A stretch of DNA of 64,000 bases from Burkholderia territorii (GTDB taxonomy: Bacteria > Pseudomonadota > Gammaproteobacteria > Burkholderiales > Burkholderiaceae). Below, in pieces: positions 45,007 through 54,134 of this stretch; within the stretch, counting starts at the first letter, position 1; each line of letters starts with the position of its first letter. Both the position numbers and the translations under genes were made by a program. The stretch lies in the NCBI RefSeq assembly GCF_902833055.1, contig NZ_CADFEJ010000027.1, positions 1-64,000 of the forward strand, in the 5' to 3' direction. Below the pieces are notes generated by a model. It searched no databases. It saw only the letters and a program-made list of their open reading frames with translations, and had not been told where the DNA came from.

Positions 45007-46401
45007 ATGAAACAATCGATCGACGCACTGCTGCGCGAGGACCGCGCCCACTTCATGCATCCGTCGACGCACGCATACGACCACGCGACCGGTGCGCTGC
45101 CCGGCAAGATCGTGCGCGGCGCGCAAGGCATCCGCATCGAGGATCACGAGGGCAAGCGCTATATCGACGCGTTCGCCGGCCTCTACTGCGTGAACATCGG
45201 CTACGGCCGCACCGAAGTTGCCGACGCGATGCACGAACAGGCGAAGCAGCTCGCGTACTACCACACGTATGTCGGCCACTCGTCGGACGCGATCATCGAG
45301 CTGTCGTCACGCATCATCGACTGGGCGCCGGCGGGGATGAAGAAGGTCTACTACGGGATGTCGGGTTCCGACGCGAACGAGACGCAGGTCAAGATCGTCT
45401 GGTACTACAACAACGTGCTCGGCCGCCCGAACAAGAAGAAGATCATCTCGCGCGAGCGCGGCTATCACGGCTCGGGCATCGTGACGGGCAGTCTCACGGG
45501 CCTGCCGAGCTTCCACCAGCATTTCGACTTGCCGATCGATCGCGTGAAGCACACGGTGTGTCCGCACTGGTATCGCAAGGCACCGGCCGGGATGAGCGAA
45601 GCGCAATTCGTCGCGCACTGTGTCGACGAGCTCGAGAAGCTGATCGCGCGCGAAGGCGCCGACACGATCGCCGCGTTCATCGCGGAGCCGGTGATGGGCA
45701 CGGGCGGCATCATCGAGCCGCCGGCCGGCTACTGGCCCGCGGTTCAGGCCGTGCTGAGCAAGCACGACATCCTGCTGATCTCGGATGAAGTCGTCTGCGG
45801 ATTTGGGCGACTGGGCGCGAAGATGGGCGCGCAGCACTTCGGGATCGCCCCCGATCTCATTACGGTCGCGAAAGGGCTGACGAGCGCGTATGCGCCGCTG
45901 TCGGGCGTGATCGTCGGCGAGAAAGTCTGGGACGTGATTGCGCGCGGCTCGCAGGAGCATGGGCCGATGGGGCACGGCTGGACGTATTCGGGCCACCCTG
46001 TGTGCGCGGCCGCCGCACTCGCGAACCTTGCGATTCTCGAGCGCGAGAACCTCGTCGGCAATGCTGCCGAGGTTGGCGCGTATTTCGGCGCGAAGCTGCG
46101 TGACGCGTTCGGCGCGCATCCGCTCGTCGGCGAGGTGCGCAGTGTCGGGATGCTGGCGGCGCTCGAATTCATGGCGGACAAGGACGCACGCACGCCGTTC
46201 GATCCGGCTTTGAAGATCGGCGCGCAGGTGTCGGCCGCGGCGCTGCAGCGTGGCGTGATCGCACGGGCAATGCCGCACGGCGACATTCTGGGTTTTGCGC
46301 CGCCGCTGGTGATGACGCGGGCGGAAGCCGACGAGATCGTCGGTATCGTGAAGGAAGCGGTGGACGCGGTCGCGGAGCGCAATCTGTCGAGCGTCGCCTG
46401 A
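45007..46401 (+). CDS. doeD: diaminobutyrate transaminase of ectoine catabolism (DoeD)
   Basis: A 464-aa class III aminotransferase. The PLP Lys is Lys289 in LITVAKGLTSAYAPLSG, with ISDEVVCGFGRLG for the cofactor Asp and MSGSDANETQVK near the phosphate site. It converts L-2,4-diaminobutyrate to aspartate semialdehyde, the DoeC substrate. AAAGGAG precedes the ATG. It is the last gene of the operon and is followed by a terminator at 46441. Confidence 0.9.
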   Translation: MKQSIDALLREDRAHFMHPSTHAYDHATGALPGKIVRGAQGIRIEDHEGKRYIDAFAGLYCVNIGYGRTEVADAMHEQAKQLAYYHTYVGHSSDAIIELSSRIIDWAPAGMKKVYYGMSGSDANETQVKIVWYYNNVLGRPNKKKIISRERGYHGSGIVTGSLTGLPSFHQHFDLPIDRVKHTVCPHWYRKAPAGMSEAQFVAHCVDELEKLIAREGADTIAAFIAEPVMGTGGIIEPPAGYWPAVQAVLSKHDILLISDEVVCGFGRLGAKMGAQHFGIAPDLITVAKGLTSAYAPLSGVIVGEKVWDVIARGSQEHGPMGHGWTYSGHPVCAAAALANLAILERENLVGNAAEVGAYFGAKLRDAFGAHPLVGEVRSVGMLAALEFMADKDARTPFDPALKIGAQVSAAALQRGVIARAMPHGDILGFAPPLVMTRAEADEIVGIVKEAVDAVAERNLSSVA

Positions 46402-46440
46402 ATTTCCCGCGGGCCCGATGCGCGCGCAAGCGCGCGAAGT

Positions 46441-46475
46441 GACGCCGTCGCACGGGTGTGCGGCGGCGTTTTTTG
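46441..46475 (+). terminator. rho-independent terminator of the ectoine operon
   Basis: ACGCCGTCGCAC pairs with GTGCGGCGGCGT (one mismatch) around a 4-nt loop and is followed by TTTTTT, 40 bp after the doeD stop. Confidence 0.85.
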
Positions 46476-46605
46476 CTTCACGGGGGACCTTTCGCGACAG
46501 CGGTGCCACGTGCCACGACGCATCACCATCGCTGCAAGAACTGCGGCGATCGCTCGAACGTCGTCAATACGGCTCGCGTGTCGCTCGCTGCGTTCCCCGA
46601 ATCGA

Positions 46606-47538
46606 TCAGTAGTCCCACACGACCGGGACGAAGCGGAAGCCGTCGCCGTCTCTTGCAATGTGGCCTATCGACGGGAACGCGACATGCGCGGCGGCCAGCA
46701 TCGCGCCGGTGTCGGCGGCTTCGTTGAACAGTGCGAGCCGGACGTCGGTGGCCGCTTGCGGATCGTGCTCGAAGCCGTTTTGCCAGTCAGGATGGTCGAA
46801 GTTCACTTCGAAGATCGCGTCGCCCGCGAACGTCAGTCGTTCGCCGTTCGATGCGATATCGACCACGCAGTGTCCCGGCGTATGGCCGCCGGTCACGCGC
46901 GCCGATACGCCGGCCGCAACTTCCACGGTGCGGTCGAACGGCACGATGTGCTCTCGATACAGCTCCACGAATCGCGCCGCGGCCTTGCGTAGCGCGGGCG
47001 GGACGGTTTCCGGCATCACCGTCTTGCTGAAGTCCGGATTCTTCCAGAACGCCAGTTCCGCGGCCGACACGTGAATGCGCACGTCGGGATTCAGCCGCGC
47101 CTTGACGCCGTCGACGTTCAGCCCGCCGACGTGATCCATATGCATGTGGGTGATCACGATGTCGGTGATCGCGGCGAGATCGATGCCCGCGGACTCGAGA
47201 CGCATCACCGACCGTCCCGCGCGCGTAAAGTATTCGAAGCCGTCGCCCACGCCAGAGTCGATGAGGATCAGGCGATCGGCGCTGCGCACCAGCGCGATAT
47301 TCAGCGCCCAGTCGAACATGTCGCGTTGCAGGAAGCGTCCGTCGAACCATTCGTTGCGGTCCGCTTCGCTCACGTTGGTGGACATCGTGGAAGTCGGCAG
47401 CGGCAGAACGCCGTCGCTGATCAGCACGACGTCGACGTCGCCGATGCGCACCGCGTAGCGGGATGGAACGAGTTCACCAGCCGCTTCCTTGCCAAGGCGG
47501 GTCGTTACCGGCCGCACGTTGTGGATTGATCCGTTCAT
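46606..47538 (-). CDS. MBL-fold metallohydrolase (lactonase-like)
   Basis: A 310-aa metallo-beta-lactamase-fold protein of the AHL-lactonase/quorum-quenching-like group. The metal motif is THMHMDHVGG; further ligands are in GGHTPGHCVVDI and LTFAGDAIFEV. The start at 47538 has AAGGACG upstream; an in-frame ATG 18 bp earlier is also possible. Substrates of this group range from lactones to other esters. It lies between the ectoine operon and the MHS transporter, on the minus strand. A link to ectoine is not shown. Confidence 0.85.
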   Translation of the reverse strand: MNGSIHNVRPVTTRLGKEAAGELVPSRYAVRIGDVDVVLISDGVLPLPTSTMSTNVSEADRNEWFDGRFLQRDMFDWALNIALVRSADRLILIDSGVGDGFEYFTRAGRSVMRLESAGIDLAAITDIVITHMHMDHVGGLNVDGVKARLNPDVRIHVSAAELAFWKNPDFSKTVMPETVPPALRKAAARFVELYREHIVPFDRTVEVAAGVSARVTGGHTPGHCVVDIASNGERLTFAGDAIFEVNFDHPDWQNGFEHDPQAATDVRLALFNEAADTGAMLAAAHVAFPSIGHIARDGDGFRFVPVVWDY

Positions 47539-47755
47539 GTTGAATCGTCCTTTCATCGAGTTGGGGGTTCTCCGCGCTGCGCAGCACGGTTCGCGCGCGA
47601 CCGTGCACGACGCGCCTTTCGTATCGCGTGCATGCCGATCGAGCATGTCGGCGATTGTAGGGAGGCCCGGCGAACGCCTGAAGCACCGCACCTGCGAACA
47701 TCGTGTTGTCCTCGCGACAACAATCCGCCGGCCGGTTCACGGCACCGAAATGCAC

Positions 47756-47789
47756 ATCGCCCGCGGTCCGTTTCCGGACCGCGGGCGAT
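47756..47789. terminator. terminator of the MHS transporter gene
   Basis: A perfect 15-bp stem (ATCGCCCGCGGTCCG and complement) with a TTTC loop, about 50 bp after the minus-strand transporter stop. It separates that gene from the MBL hydrolase gene. Confidence 0.8.
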
Positions 47790-47835
47790 GCAAGGGTTGC
47801 CGTTCATGGGGCGACGAGTGCCGCCCCGGTTGGCG

Positions 47836-49221
47836 TCAGCCCGGTTGTCCCGGCACGGTTTCGCCGCGCAGCGAGCATCCGCGCGTCTCGATCACGGCGG
47901 ACAGCGCGACCAATCCGACCGCGCAGGCCGCCATCATGTAGTACGCAGGAATCATCGCGTTGCCGGTCTTGCCGATCAACCAGTCGTTGACGATCGGCGC
48001 GGTGCCGCCGAACAGCGACGTCGACACGTTGTACGCGATCGCCATGCCCGCATAGCGCACATGAGTCGGGAACATCGCGGGGAACATCGCGGAAATGGTC
48101 GCCAACTGCGGCACGTACAGCAGCCCGAGCACCGCGAAGCCGACGAATGCGCCGAGCACGCCGTGCGTCATCAATGTGAACATCGGCACGGCGGCGACGA
48201 ACAACCCGACGAGCGAGATCCACCACATCGCCTTGCGGCCGACGCGGTCCGACAGCCAGCCTGCGAACGGCAACAGCACCATCATCGCGAGCATGCCGAT
48301 CAGCGGAATCAGCAACGACATGTTCTCGCTGACGCCGAGTTCCTTGTGCATGTAGGTCGGCATGTACGCGAGCAGCACGTAGTTGACGACGTTCAGCGCG
48401 ACGACGAGCCCGCCGAGCAGCAACAGTGGCCGCGCATAGCGCACCAGCAGCTGACCGATCGGCAGCGCCGCGGCGGCGGTGCTCTGCTCGCGCCGCTGCG
48501 CCTGCTCCTCGAGTTCGCGGAACACGGGCGTTTCCTCGAGGCGCGAACGCAGATAGAAGCCGATCAGCCCGAGCGGTGCCGCGACGAGGAACGGCAGGCG
48601 CCATCCCGACGCATGCATCGCGGTGTCGCCGAGCAGCAGCGCGAAGCCGAGCATCAGCAGCGCGCCGAGCGAGAAGCCGGCGAGGGTCGCGAATTCGAGG
48701 AAGCTGCCGCACAGGCCACGTCGCGAATCCGGTGCGTATTCGGCGATGAAGGTCGCCGCGCCGCCGTATTCGCCGCCGGTCGAGAAGCCCTGCACCATGC
48801 GCAGCACGATCAGCGCGGCCGGCGCGAGCCAGCCGGCGCTCGCGTAGGTCGGCAGCACGCCGACGAGCAGCGTCGCGCCCGACATCGTGAGGACGGTCAG
48901 CGCAAGCACGCGCTTGCGGCCGAGGCGGTCGCCGAGCGGACCCCAGAACAGGCCGCCGAGCGGGCGGATCAGGAACGAGATCGCGAAGGTGCCGAGCGCG
49001 AACAGCGTCGCGCTGGCCGTGTTGCCGGGAAACAGCGCGGCGGAGATGTAGGCGAGTCCGTACGCGTAAATGCCGTAATCGAACCATTCGGTTGCATTGC
49101 CGAGGGCGGCGGCCGCGATCGCGACCCAAGGCAGGCAGTGCGGCTCGTCGCCGCGGGAAGCCGTCTCGTCCGGAACGGACGGGGCGGCGGAAACGGAAGT
49201 CCACGATGGCACGTATCGCAT
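47836..49221 (-). CDS. MHS-family MFS transporter (ProP-like)
   Basis: A 461-aa major facilitator of the metabolite:H+ symporter family. Twelve transmembrane helices are expected. The 2-3 loop signature is FWGPLGDRLGRKRV, with the MHS features ATEWFDYGIYAYG and RMVQGFSTGGEYGGAATFIAEY. The family includes ProP (proline, betaine, ectoine) and alpha-ketoglutarate permeases. Its position after the ectoine operon, which lacks its own importer, makes ectoine a reasonable guess for its substrate (inference). It is transcribed toward the operon with a separate terminator. Confidence 0.88.
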   Translation of the reverse strand: MRYVPSWTSVSAAPSVPDETASRGDEPHCLPWVAIAAAALGNATEWFDYGIYAYGLAYISAALFPGNTASATLFALGTFAISFLIRPLGGLFWGPLGDRLGRKRVLALTVLTMSGATLLVGVLPTYASAGWLAPAALIVLRMVQGFSTGGEYGGAATFIAEYAPDSRRGLCGSFLEFATLAGFSLGALLMLGFALLLGDTAMHASGWRLPFLVAAPLGLIGFYLRSRLEETPVFRELEEQAQRREQSTAAAALPIGQLLVRYARPLLLLGGLVVALNVVNYVLLAYMPTYMHKELGVSENMSLLIPLIGMLAMMVLLPFAGWLSDRVGRKAMWWISLVGLFVAAVPMFTLMTHGVLGAFVGFAVLGLLYVPQLATISAMFPAMFPTHVRYAGMAIAYNVSTSLFGGTAPIVNDWLIGKTGNAMIPAYYMMAACAVGLVALSAVIETRGCSLRGETVPGQPG

Positions 49222-49483
49222 GAGGGATCCTCGCTATCAGCATGCGCCCGGGCGGGCGCCGACGAGGATCAAAGTAATCCCGCCAATTACCGGCTCCCGA
49301 TGTCATAGGACGATGTGGGGATCGGGGTTTTCCCGTGCCGTCCAAAGGTGGCCGGCGGAGCCCGCCGCCTCGCTCGCCGACGCACCGGCCGGCGAACGGC
49401 TGTAAGCTGCGCGCTGCCACGCGGAATTCTCGGGTTGGGCAGCGTGGCGTCCCCTTTTTCGCAATTCATCAGGAGCGCATATC

Positions 49484-49624
49484 GTGGCAACCTACATCGT
49501 TTTCACACGGGAAAGCACGCAGGACCAGCATGAGCTCGACGTCTACTCGAGCCAGGTCGGCGCGACCCTTGCCGGCCATCCGGTGAAGAACTGCGCTGAC
49601 GTTGCAAATCGAGCCATTGGCTGA
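49484..49624 (+). pseudogene. DUF1330-like protein, truncated by an IS remnant
   Basis: The frame begins with GTG 8 nt after AGGAG and reads ATYIVFTREST...ELDVYSSQVGATLAGHPV, which is the start of a DUF1330-type domain (family about 95 aa). After about residue 35 the sequence departs and stops at residue 46. The following DNA is the 5' end of an IS21 istB remnant, so the C-terminal half was lost by insertion or deletion. It is a broken gene. Confidence 0.7.
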
Positions 49625-49673
49625 CGTTCACCGCTACGAACAGTTCCGTCCACGTCCAAACGGGAGGATGGTC

Positions 49674-50155
49674 ATGTCGAATGAAACTGCCGCCCAACTG
49701 AGGGTGTTGAAGCTGCACGGTATGGCCCGAACGTGGCCGGAACTGCTGACTCAGGCCAGGCACAACGATTTTGCTCCGGAGGCGTTCATGCAAGCCTTGT
49801 TGAAAGCAGAGCTCGCTGAGCGAGCAGTCCGCTCGATCGACTGTCAGATGGCTATCTGCCCTTCACGCAAACCGGCTGGGCCTTGCTCTTCCATCGGTTC
49901 TCGAAGCTTTACGAGAGAACGGGCATCATCGTTACAATCAATCTCAGCTTCCCCGAGCGGTCGAACGTCTCCGGCGATGCGAAGATGACGACGGCCCTGC
50001 TCGACCGGCGGATGCACCAGTCCCACATAGTCGAAACGGGGAACGATTCGTGGCGCTTCAAGAACAGCACGGCGGGGCAGCCCACAAAACGGGCTGCCCC
50101 GAGAAAAACATCAAGCAAACCCACTGAAGACGAAAAGATCGACGCACAAAAGTAG
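49674..50155 (+). pseudogene. IS21-family istB remnant with internal deletion
   Basis: The N-terminal part (MSNETAAQLRVLKLHGMARTWPELLTQARHND, 49674 to about 49845) matches the start of IstB helper ATPases. The C-terminal part ([35 protein letters not shown]...[15 protein letters not shown], about 49850-50155) matches their end but in another frame. The central ATPase core, including Walker A, is missing. IstA is absent. It is a non-functional relic that cuts into the DUF1330 gene. Confidence 0.8.
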
Positions 50156-50189
50156 CGTTTCTGATGTATGAGGGCTGGGTCAGTTTTAG

Positions 50190-51010
50190 ATGAAAAAGTG
50201 GGTAAATTTCCGGTGAACATCAACACATCCGCATCTTGCGCGAAGCCGAGAGCCGGGATGAGCCGGTGAAGGATCTATGCAAGCGCCACAGCATCTCGGA
50301 ACAGACGTTCTATCGTTGGCGCAATAATTTCGGCGGGATGGAGATGGCTAACGCGCATCGGCTCAAAGAGCTGAAATCGGAGAACGATCGGCTCAAGCGG
50401 CGGATCGCCGAGGAGATGCTGAATCGGCGGCCTGAAGGAGTTCAGCCAAAAAATGACCGCCTCGACGGGCCAGCGCGAAGCGCTGGAAGTCCTGAGTCGG
50501 CCGGGGCTGTCGCAACGCAAGGCGTGTCGCGACCGGCGACTGAGCCGCCGAAGATGCTTTGCATGATCGATGAATACCCCCGAGTGCCTGGCGATCGAGG
50601 TTGGTCCCAGCCTACGATCGCAGGACGTGATCTTGACGCTATCGCGACTCATGCGGCTGTACGGCAAGCCTGCGTCTGCTCGGTTGGACAACGGCGCCGA
50701 ATTTACCGCTGCCAAGGTCATGCATTGGCTGCGAGACGCTGCAATCGGTCCGGCCTTCATTGCGCCTGGCAATCCATGGCAAAACGGATTCGTCGAAAGC
50801 TTCAACGGCAAACTGCGAGGCGAATTGCTAAGACGAGAATAGTTCCGCAGCCGCGCCGAGGCCAAGGTGCTCATCGAACGCGGCCGTTCTATAACGAGCG
50901 TCGGCCCCACAGTGCTCACGGCTACCAACCTCCGGCCGCGGTCCGTCGAGCCTGTCTGGATTCCGACGATATCGACGCGAGACTCACTGCCTGGGCTACA
51001 AAATCCCGCC
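50190..51010 (+). mobile_element. IS3-family (IS407-like) remnant
   Basis: Two broken frames. OrfA is seen as IRILREAESRDEPVKDLCKRHSISEQTFYRWRNNFGG, a Hin-like helix-turn-helix, but its 5' end is shifted. OrfB begins as MTASTGQREALEVLSRPGLSQRK, then is deleted, and resumes as [23 protein letters not shown] and [21 protein letters not shown], part of the DDE catalytic domain with a stop at 50840. Terminal repeats are not evident. It is inactive. Confidence 0.8.
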
Positions 51011-51098
51011 GCAGGCGTGGGGCACGGTGCGCTAGATTGCACCGGCGAAGCAGGCGGACGGCTTCCTCCTTGGGCGTTGTCGCGAAGGCGACTCGAGA

Positions 51099-51524
51099 CT
51101 ACGACTTTAGCTGCTTCCCTTTTGGGTTGGGCGGAGCAGATTGCCCACCCATCGCGTCGCGAGATTGAGTTGTACGGACAGGAGGGCGCGTGAGCATGCA
51201 TAAGGCCACGAACCGGCGCATCTGTTGGTCGTATCCGGTCAAGTGGGTCTGCAATCCACCGGCGAGTTCCGGTGTCGCGGGTGTACCGTCGGTTTTAAGG
51301 AGAGAATACTGATTGCGCTGACCGCTGACGTGGCAAACGATGCGGCGCGTATCGATTAAATGATTGAGCGCTTGAGGCAGGCGCGAGATGGAAATTTTGG
51401 CAGCGTTACTTAGGGCGGTTGCTGTATATCGACCTCCACGTTTCATGACGGAGAGAATTTTATCAGCGTCGAGTTGAGTGGTAGCAGTGTACTTTCGCAT
51501 TTTTAAAAGCAAATTATCCTGCAT
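51099..51524 (-). CDS. hypothetical protein, possibly winged helix
   Basis: Unrecognised 141-aa frame. Residues about 9-60 (MRKYTATTQLDADKILSVMKRGGRYTATALSNAAKISISRLPQALNHLID) look like a small winged-helix or DnaD-like module, followed by RRIVCHVSGQRNQYSL. The C-terminus is less convincing and could be non-native sequence from the neighbouring IS remnant. No good ribosome-binding site is seen for any start. It could be a decayed regulator of the island. Confidence 0.4.
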   Translation of the reverse strand: MQDNLLLKMRKYTATTQLDADKILSVMKRGGRYTATALSNAAKISISRLPQALNHLIDTRRIVCHVSGQRNQYSLLKTDGTPATPELAGGLQTHLTGYDQQMRRFVALCMLTRPPVRTTQSRDAMGGQSAPPNPKGKQLKS

Positions 51525-51566
51525 CGTGCTGCATCGATGTTGCGGATGAATCGAAGCAAAAGTCAC

Positions 51567-52407
51567 GATGATGCAATTTGCAGAGATTTGTCATCGGTGG
51601 CAGACATCGGTACCGATGAGCTGCGGACTGAAGGCTGTCATTGCCGCATAAACCGGTATGGATAGAAGGCAAGCAAGTGCTGCCGCAACCCGGGATCACT
51701 TGACTGCGCTCTGCATCGCAGTGTTCCTTCCGCAATAGAACGGCGCGGTATCCAAGTGTGCTTGCCAACAGAATCGTGTGAGTTTGAGCTTTCAAAAAAA
51801 GCACGGTGGCTCACACCACCGCGCAAAAGTATCCGGCGCGAGGAGGCCAGATACGTCCACGAAGAAAGCGCGTGGCACATAAAATAATCCCTGCGTCGCA
51901 AGAATGGCTCATTCAGGCAGCAATGTGATTTTATAGATCAAACGTTGCATCAAAATTGCAAATCCACGGAGTCACATTTCACACGTTGGTTTAGACTGAT
52001 GGCTGAATCGGAACATATGATTCGAGCGATTCGCTGAGGTAGTTTGCCGAGATGGACTCGATCCGACAGCCATTCAATTAGTTGCGCGGCATGCGTGGTG
52101 CCGAAGCGCCGAACGATGGCGGCCAGCACCACGTCGAGCACCAAATCACCGCTATGTCCGCGGTTGTCGCCACTCAGCCAATTGCCTGCCGTTCGCGGCA
52201 GTTCAGATCGAACGTTACGTGCAACGGCGTGCCGTCGTCGGACAGGGTAAGCGAGTCCTCAGCCCCGCCTTGCGCCGACGACGGCGCTCCGATGCGGCTA
52301 GTATTTCGATACTTTCCTGTAGTGAATAGGCCAACTTGTAGGCACATGACTATCCCTTATTCTAAGAGAGTCCTCGTGTCCTCAGATACGTGGGGCCACT
52401 CCAGCTG
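51567..52407. other. decayed low-GC stretch
   Basis: About 840 bp of noticeably lower GC with no supported gene. A 64-codon minus-strand frame at 51950-52144 (RRFGTTHAAQLIEWLSDRVHLG) is protein-like but too short and unmatched. It may be the relic of a regulator that went with the isochorismatase gene. Confidence 0.5.
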
Positions 52408-52971
52408 TCAGGCATGAGAACTACGCAGCGCCCTTAGAATATTCTCTGTGTTGCCCAATTCGCTGAACATCGGTAGGGTGAATTTCATCACGGCCTCGGC
52501 GCGACCCTGCATGGGGTCCGCAGTGGCGTCGCACGCGACGGTCATCGAATAGCCAGCATCGAAACCTGCACGTACCGTGGATTCGACGCCGCCACCCAAG
52601 GCAATCCCGGCGATAATCACGTTGGTGATGCCGAATTTCTCAAGTAGCGCGTTAAGCTCCTGCGACAAGAACGCATTAGTAGTCGTCTTCCAAATTCTTA
52701 GGTCACCCTCCTTGACGGGGAGATCTTCGTGCAGCTCCGCGAAGTCGGGTTGTGGCTTCCCCACGGCGGGACTGAACTCAACCCGGCCGTTCGGCAGGCC
52801 TAATGCATGTACCCATACAACGGGGAGCCCTAGTTCGTGGAACGTGTTGGCCAACTCGGTAGTCTTGGCGACTATACGCTCCACATCAGTCGGGGCCGCC
52901 ATGGCAAGAATACCTTTCTGCATATCGACAGCGATCAAGGCGCTCTTCGGGTCAATCTTGGTAATAGCCAT
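52408..52971 (-). CDS. isochorismatase-like hydrolase lacking the catalytic Cys
   Basis: A 187-aa protein of the isochorismatase/cysteine-hydrolase fold. It has the catalytic-Asp strand IAVDMQKG and the Lys strand IWKTTTNAF. The nucleophile-elbow segment reads GIALGGGVESTVRAGFDAGY, with Gly where the family normally has Cys. Other Cys-less members exist, and their chemistry is not established. The start at 52971 has only a weak AGAGAAA upstream. It lies inside the low-GC island with no operon partner. Confidence 0.82.
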   Translation of the reverse strand: MAITKIDPKSALIAVDMQKGILAMAAPTDVERIVAKTTELANTFHELGLPVVWVHALGLPNGRVEFSPAVGKPQPDFAELHEDLPVKEGDLRIWKTTTNAFLSQELNALLEKFGITNVIIAGIALGGGVESTVRAGFDAGYSMTVACDATADPMQGRAEAVMKFTLPMFSELGNTENILRALRSSHA

Positions 52972-53546
52972 AATTTCTCTATTTTGATCGAAGGTGTTTT
53001 GTAATGCTTGTGACAGTTCGAAAAATGATGCGAGCAACCCCATCCCCACTGGCGTCCATTTTGGGCGAGATTGAAGGAAATGAGCCTTCGGAGACGTCAA
53101 TCATTCTTAACTGGTCGCCGCTGCCCGCTTCAACTAATGACGCAGGCCAGACAATAAAAACGCCCCATCTAAACAACGCTCAGCCTCGGACGTCGACGTC
53201 GTGGTAGCACCACAGATGCAGACAGAAATTTATGTGCAGCCCACGCGAGAAAACGTGAAAGCAACATCATGAGTTCGCGATGTCCGCACACACAGCTTGA
53301 TTGGGGGCGTACGCTCACCGCATCTTTCGCAATGTTGACTCGCCAAAACGGGTATCTCGCGGAGGAGATAGAGAGTGGTTACGATAAACGAAAGTGCGAA
53401 TTCGGCCCCCGCGAGCGGCATCCCAACGGACTTTGCTGGTTATCGTCGACGCACGTTCGATCGCACGGTACCGCTAGGCGCTGCGAGATCCAATGTACGG
53501 AAAAACAGCGATCTGAAAAATGAGATGACTTCTCTGGGTTGAGCAG
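52972..53546. other. intergenic low-GC stretch
   Basis: About 575 bp with no supported gene; frames open on both strands are short and lack family features. It holds the promoter of the isochorismatase-like gene at its left edge. Confidence 0.45.
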
Positions 53547-54134
53547 TTAAGTGGTCTTGCTTCTATGCTTAATAACTCTACGTGTTGGAACGCCGCGCAA
53601 TCTAAGCTGATTTAGCTTGTCAAGCTGATAAGTTACCGTTACCGTCCATTTCGGTTCCGCGTGGGATCCGCCTGCAGGCTTGATAATTGTTAGTTTTCCA
53701 TTCTTGAATGCGAAATCATCGTCACCCCAGAGTCCACCGTCGTTTCCGACGGCGCGCACGTAGTCGTCGTTAATCCGGGTTTCGTCGAGTCGATCGATCA
53801 ACGTCCCGTCCTTGCCTAGTACGAAATATTCGGTGTAGGTATAGTTTGCTCCCCACAACTGACACGACAACACGACAATGAAGTACTGCTCGTTCGCATG
53901 ACCATCGAAGACGCCGCGCATTACGTCTATCACTTTCACTGAATTAGGATCGTCTCCAGGCATGGTGAATAGACCATTCTTCACTTGGACAACAGGCGGT
54001 AGTCCCAAATGAGCACAGTCACCGAGCGGATATGTCGCATTTCGAGGGTCAAACGATGTTGCGAATGTGGCGGCTGATAGTAATAGTCCGCATATAAGAA
54101 TTCCGGCTGATAGTATTCTATTGATGATCTTCAT
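53547..54134 (-). CDS. secreted hypothetical protein
   Basis: A 195-aa exported protein with a clear signal peptide (MKIINRILSAGILICGLLLSAATFA-T). The mature part has a paired Cys (GDCAHLGL and LSCQLWG) that may form a disulphide, alternating strand segments (EQYFIVVLSCQLWGANYTY, KNGKLTIIKPAGG), and a basic C-terminus (RRVIKHRSK). GC is low and codon use differs from the core replicon, indicating transfer. I do not recognise a family; it could be a periplasmic immunity or toxin-associated protein, but nothing adjacent supports that. Confidence 0.65.
   Translation of the reverse strand: MKIINRILSAGILICGLLLSAATFATSFDPRNATYPLGDCAHLGLPPVVQVKNGLFTMPGDDPNSVKVIDVMRGVFDGHANEQYFIVVLSCQLWGANYTYTEYFVLGKDGTLIDRLDETRINDDYVRAVGNDGGLWGDDDFAFKNGKLTIIKPAGGSHAEPKWTVTVTYQLDKLNQLRLRGVPTRRVIKHRSKTT

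Noticed and set aside
51950-52144. Minus-strand 64-codon frame resembling a regulator fragment
   Set aside because: Protein-like but no match that I can name, and no intact continuation on either side.
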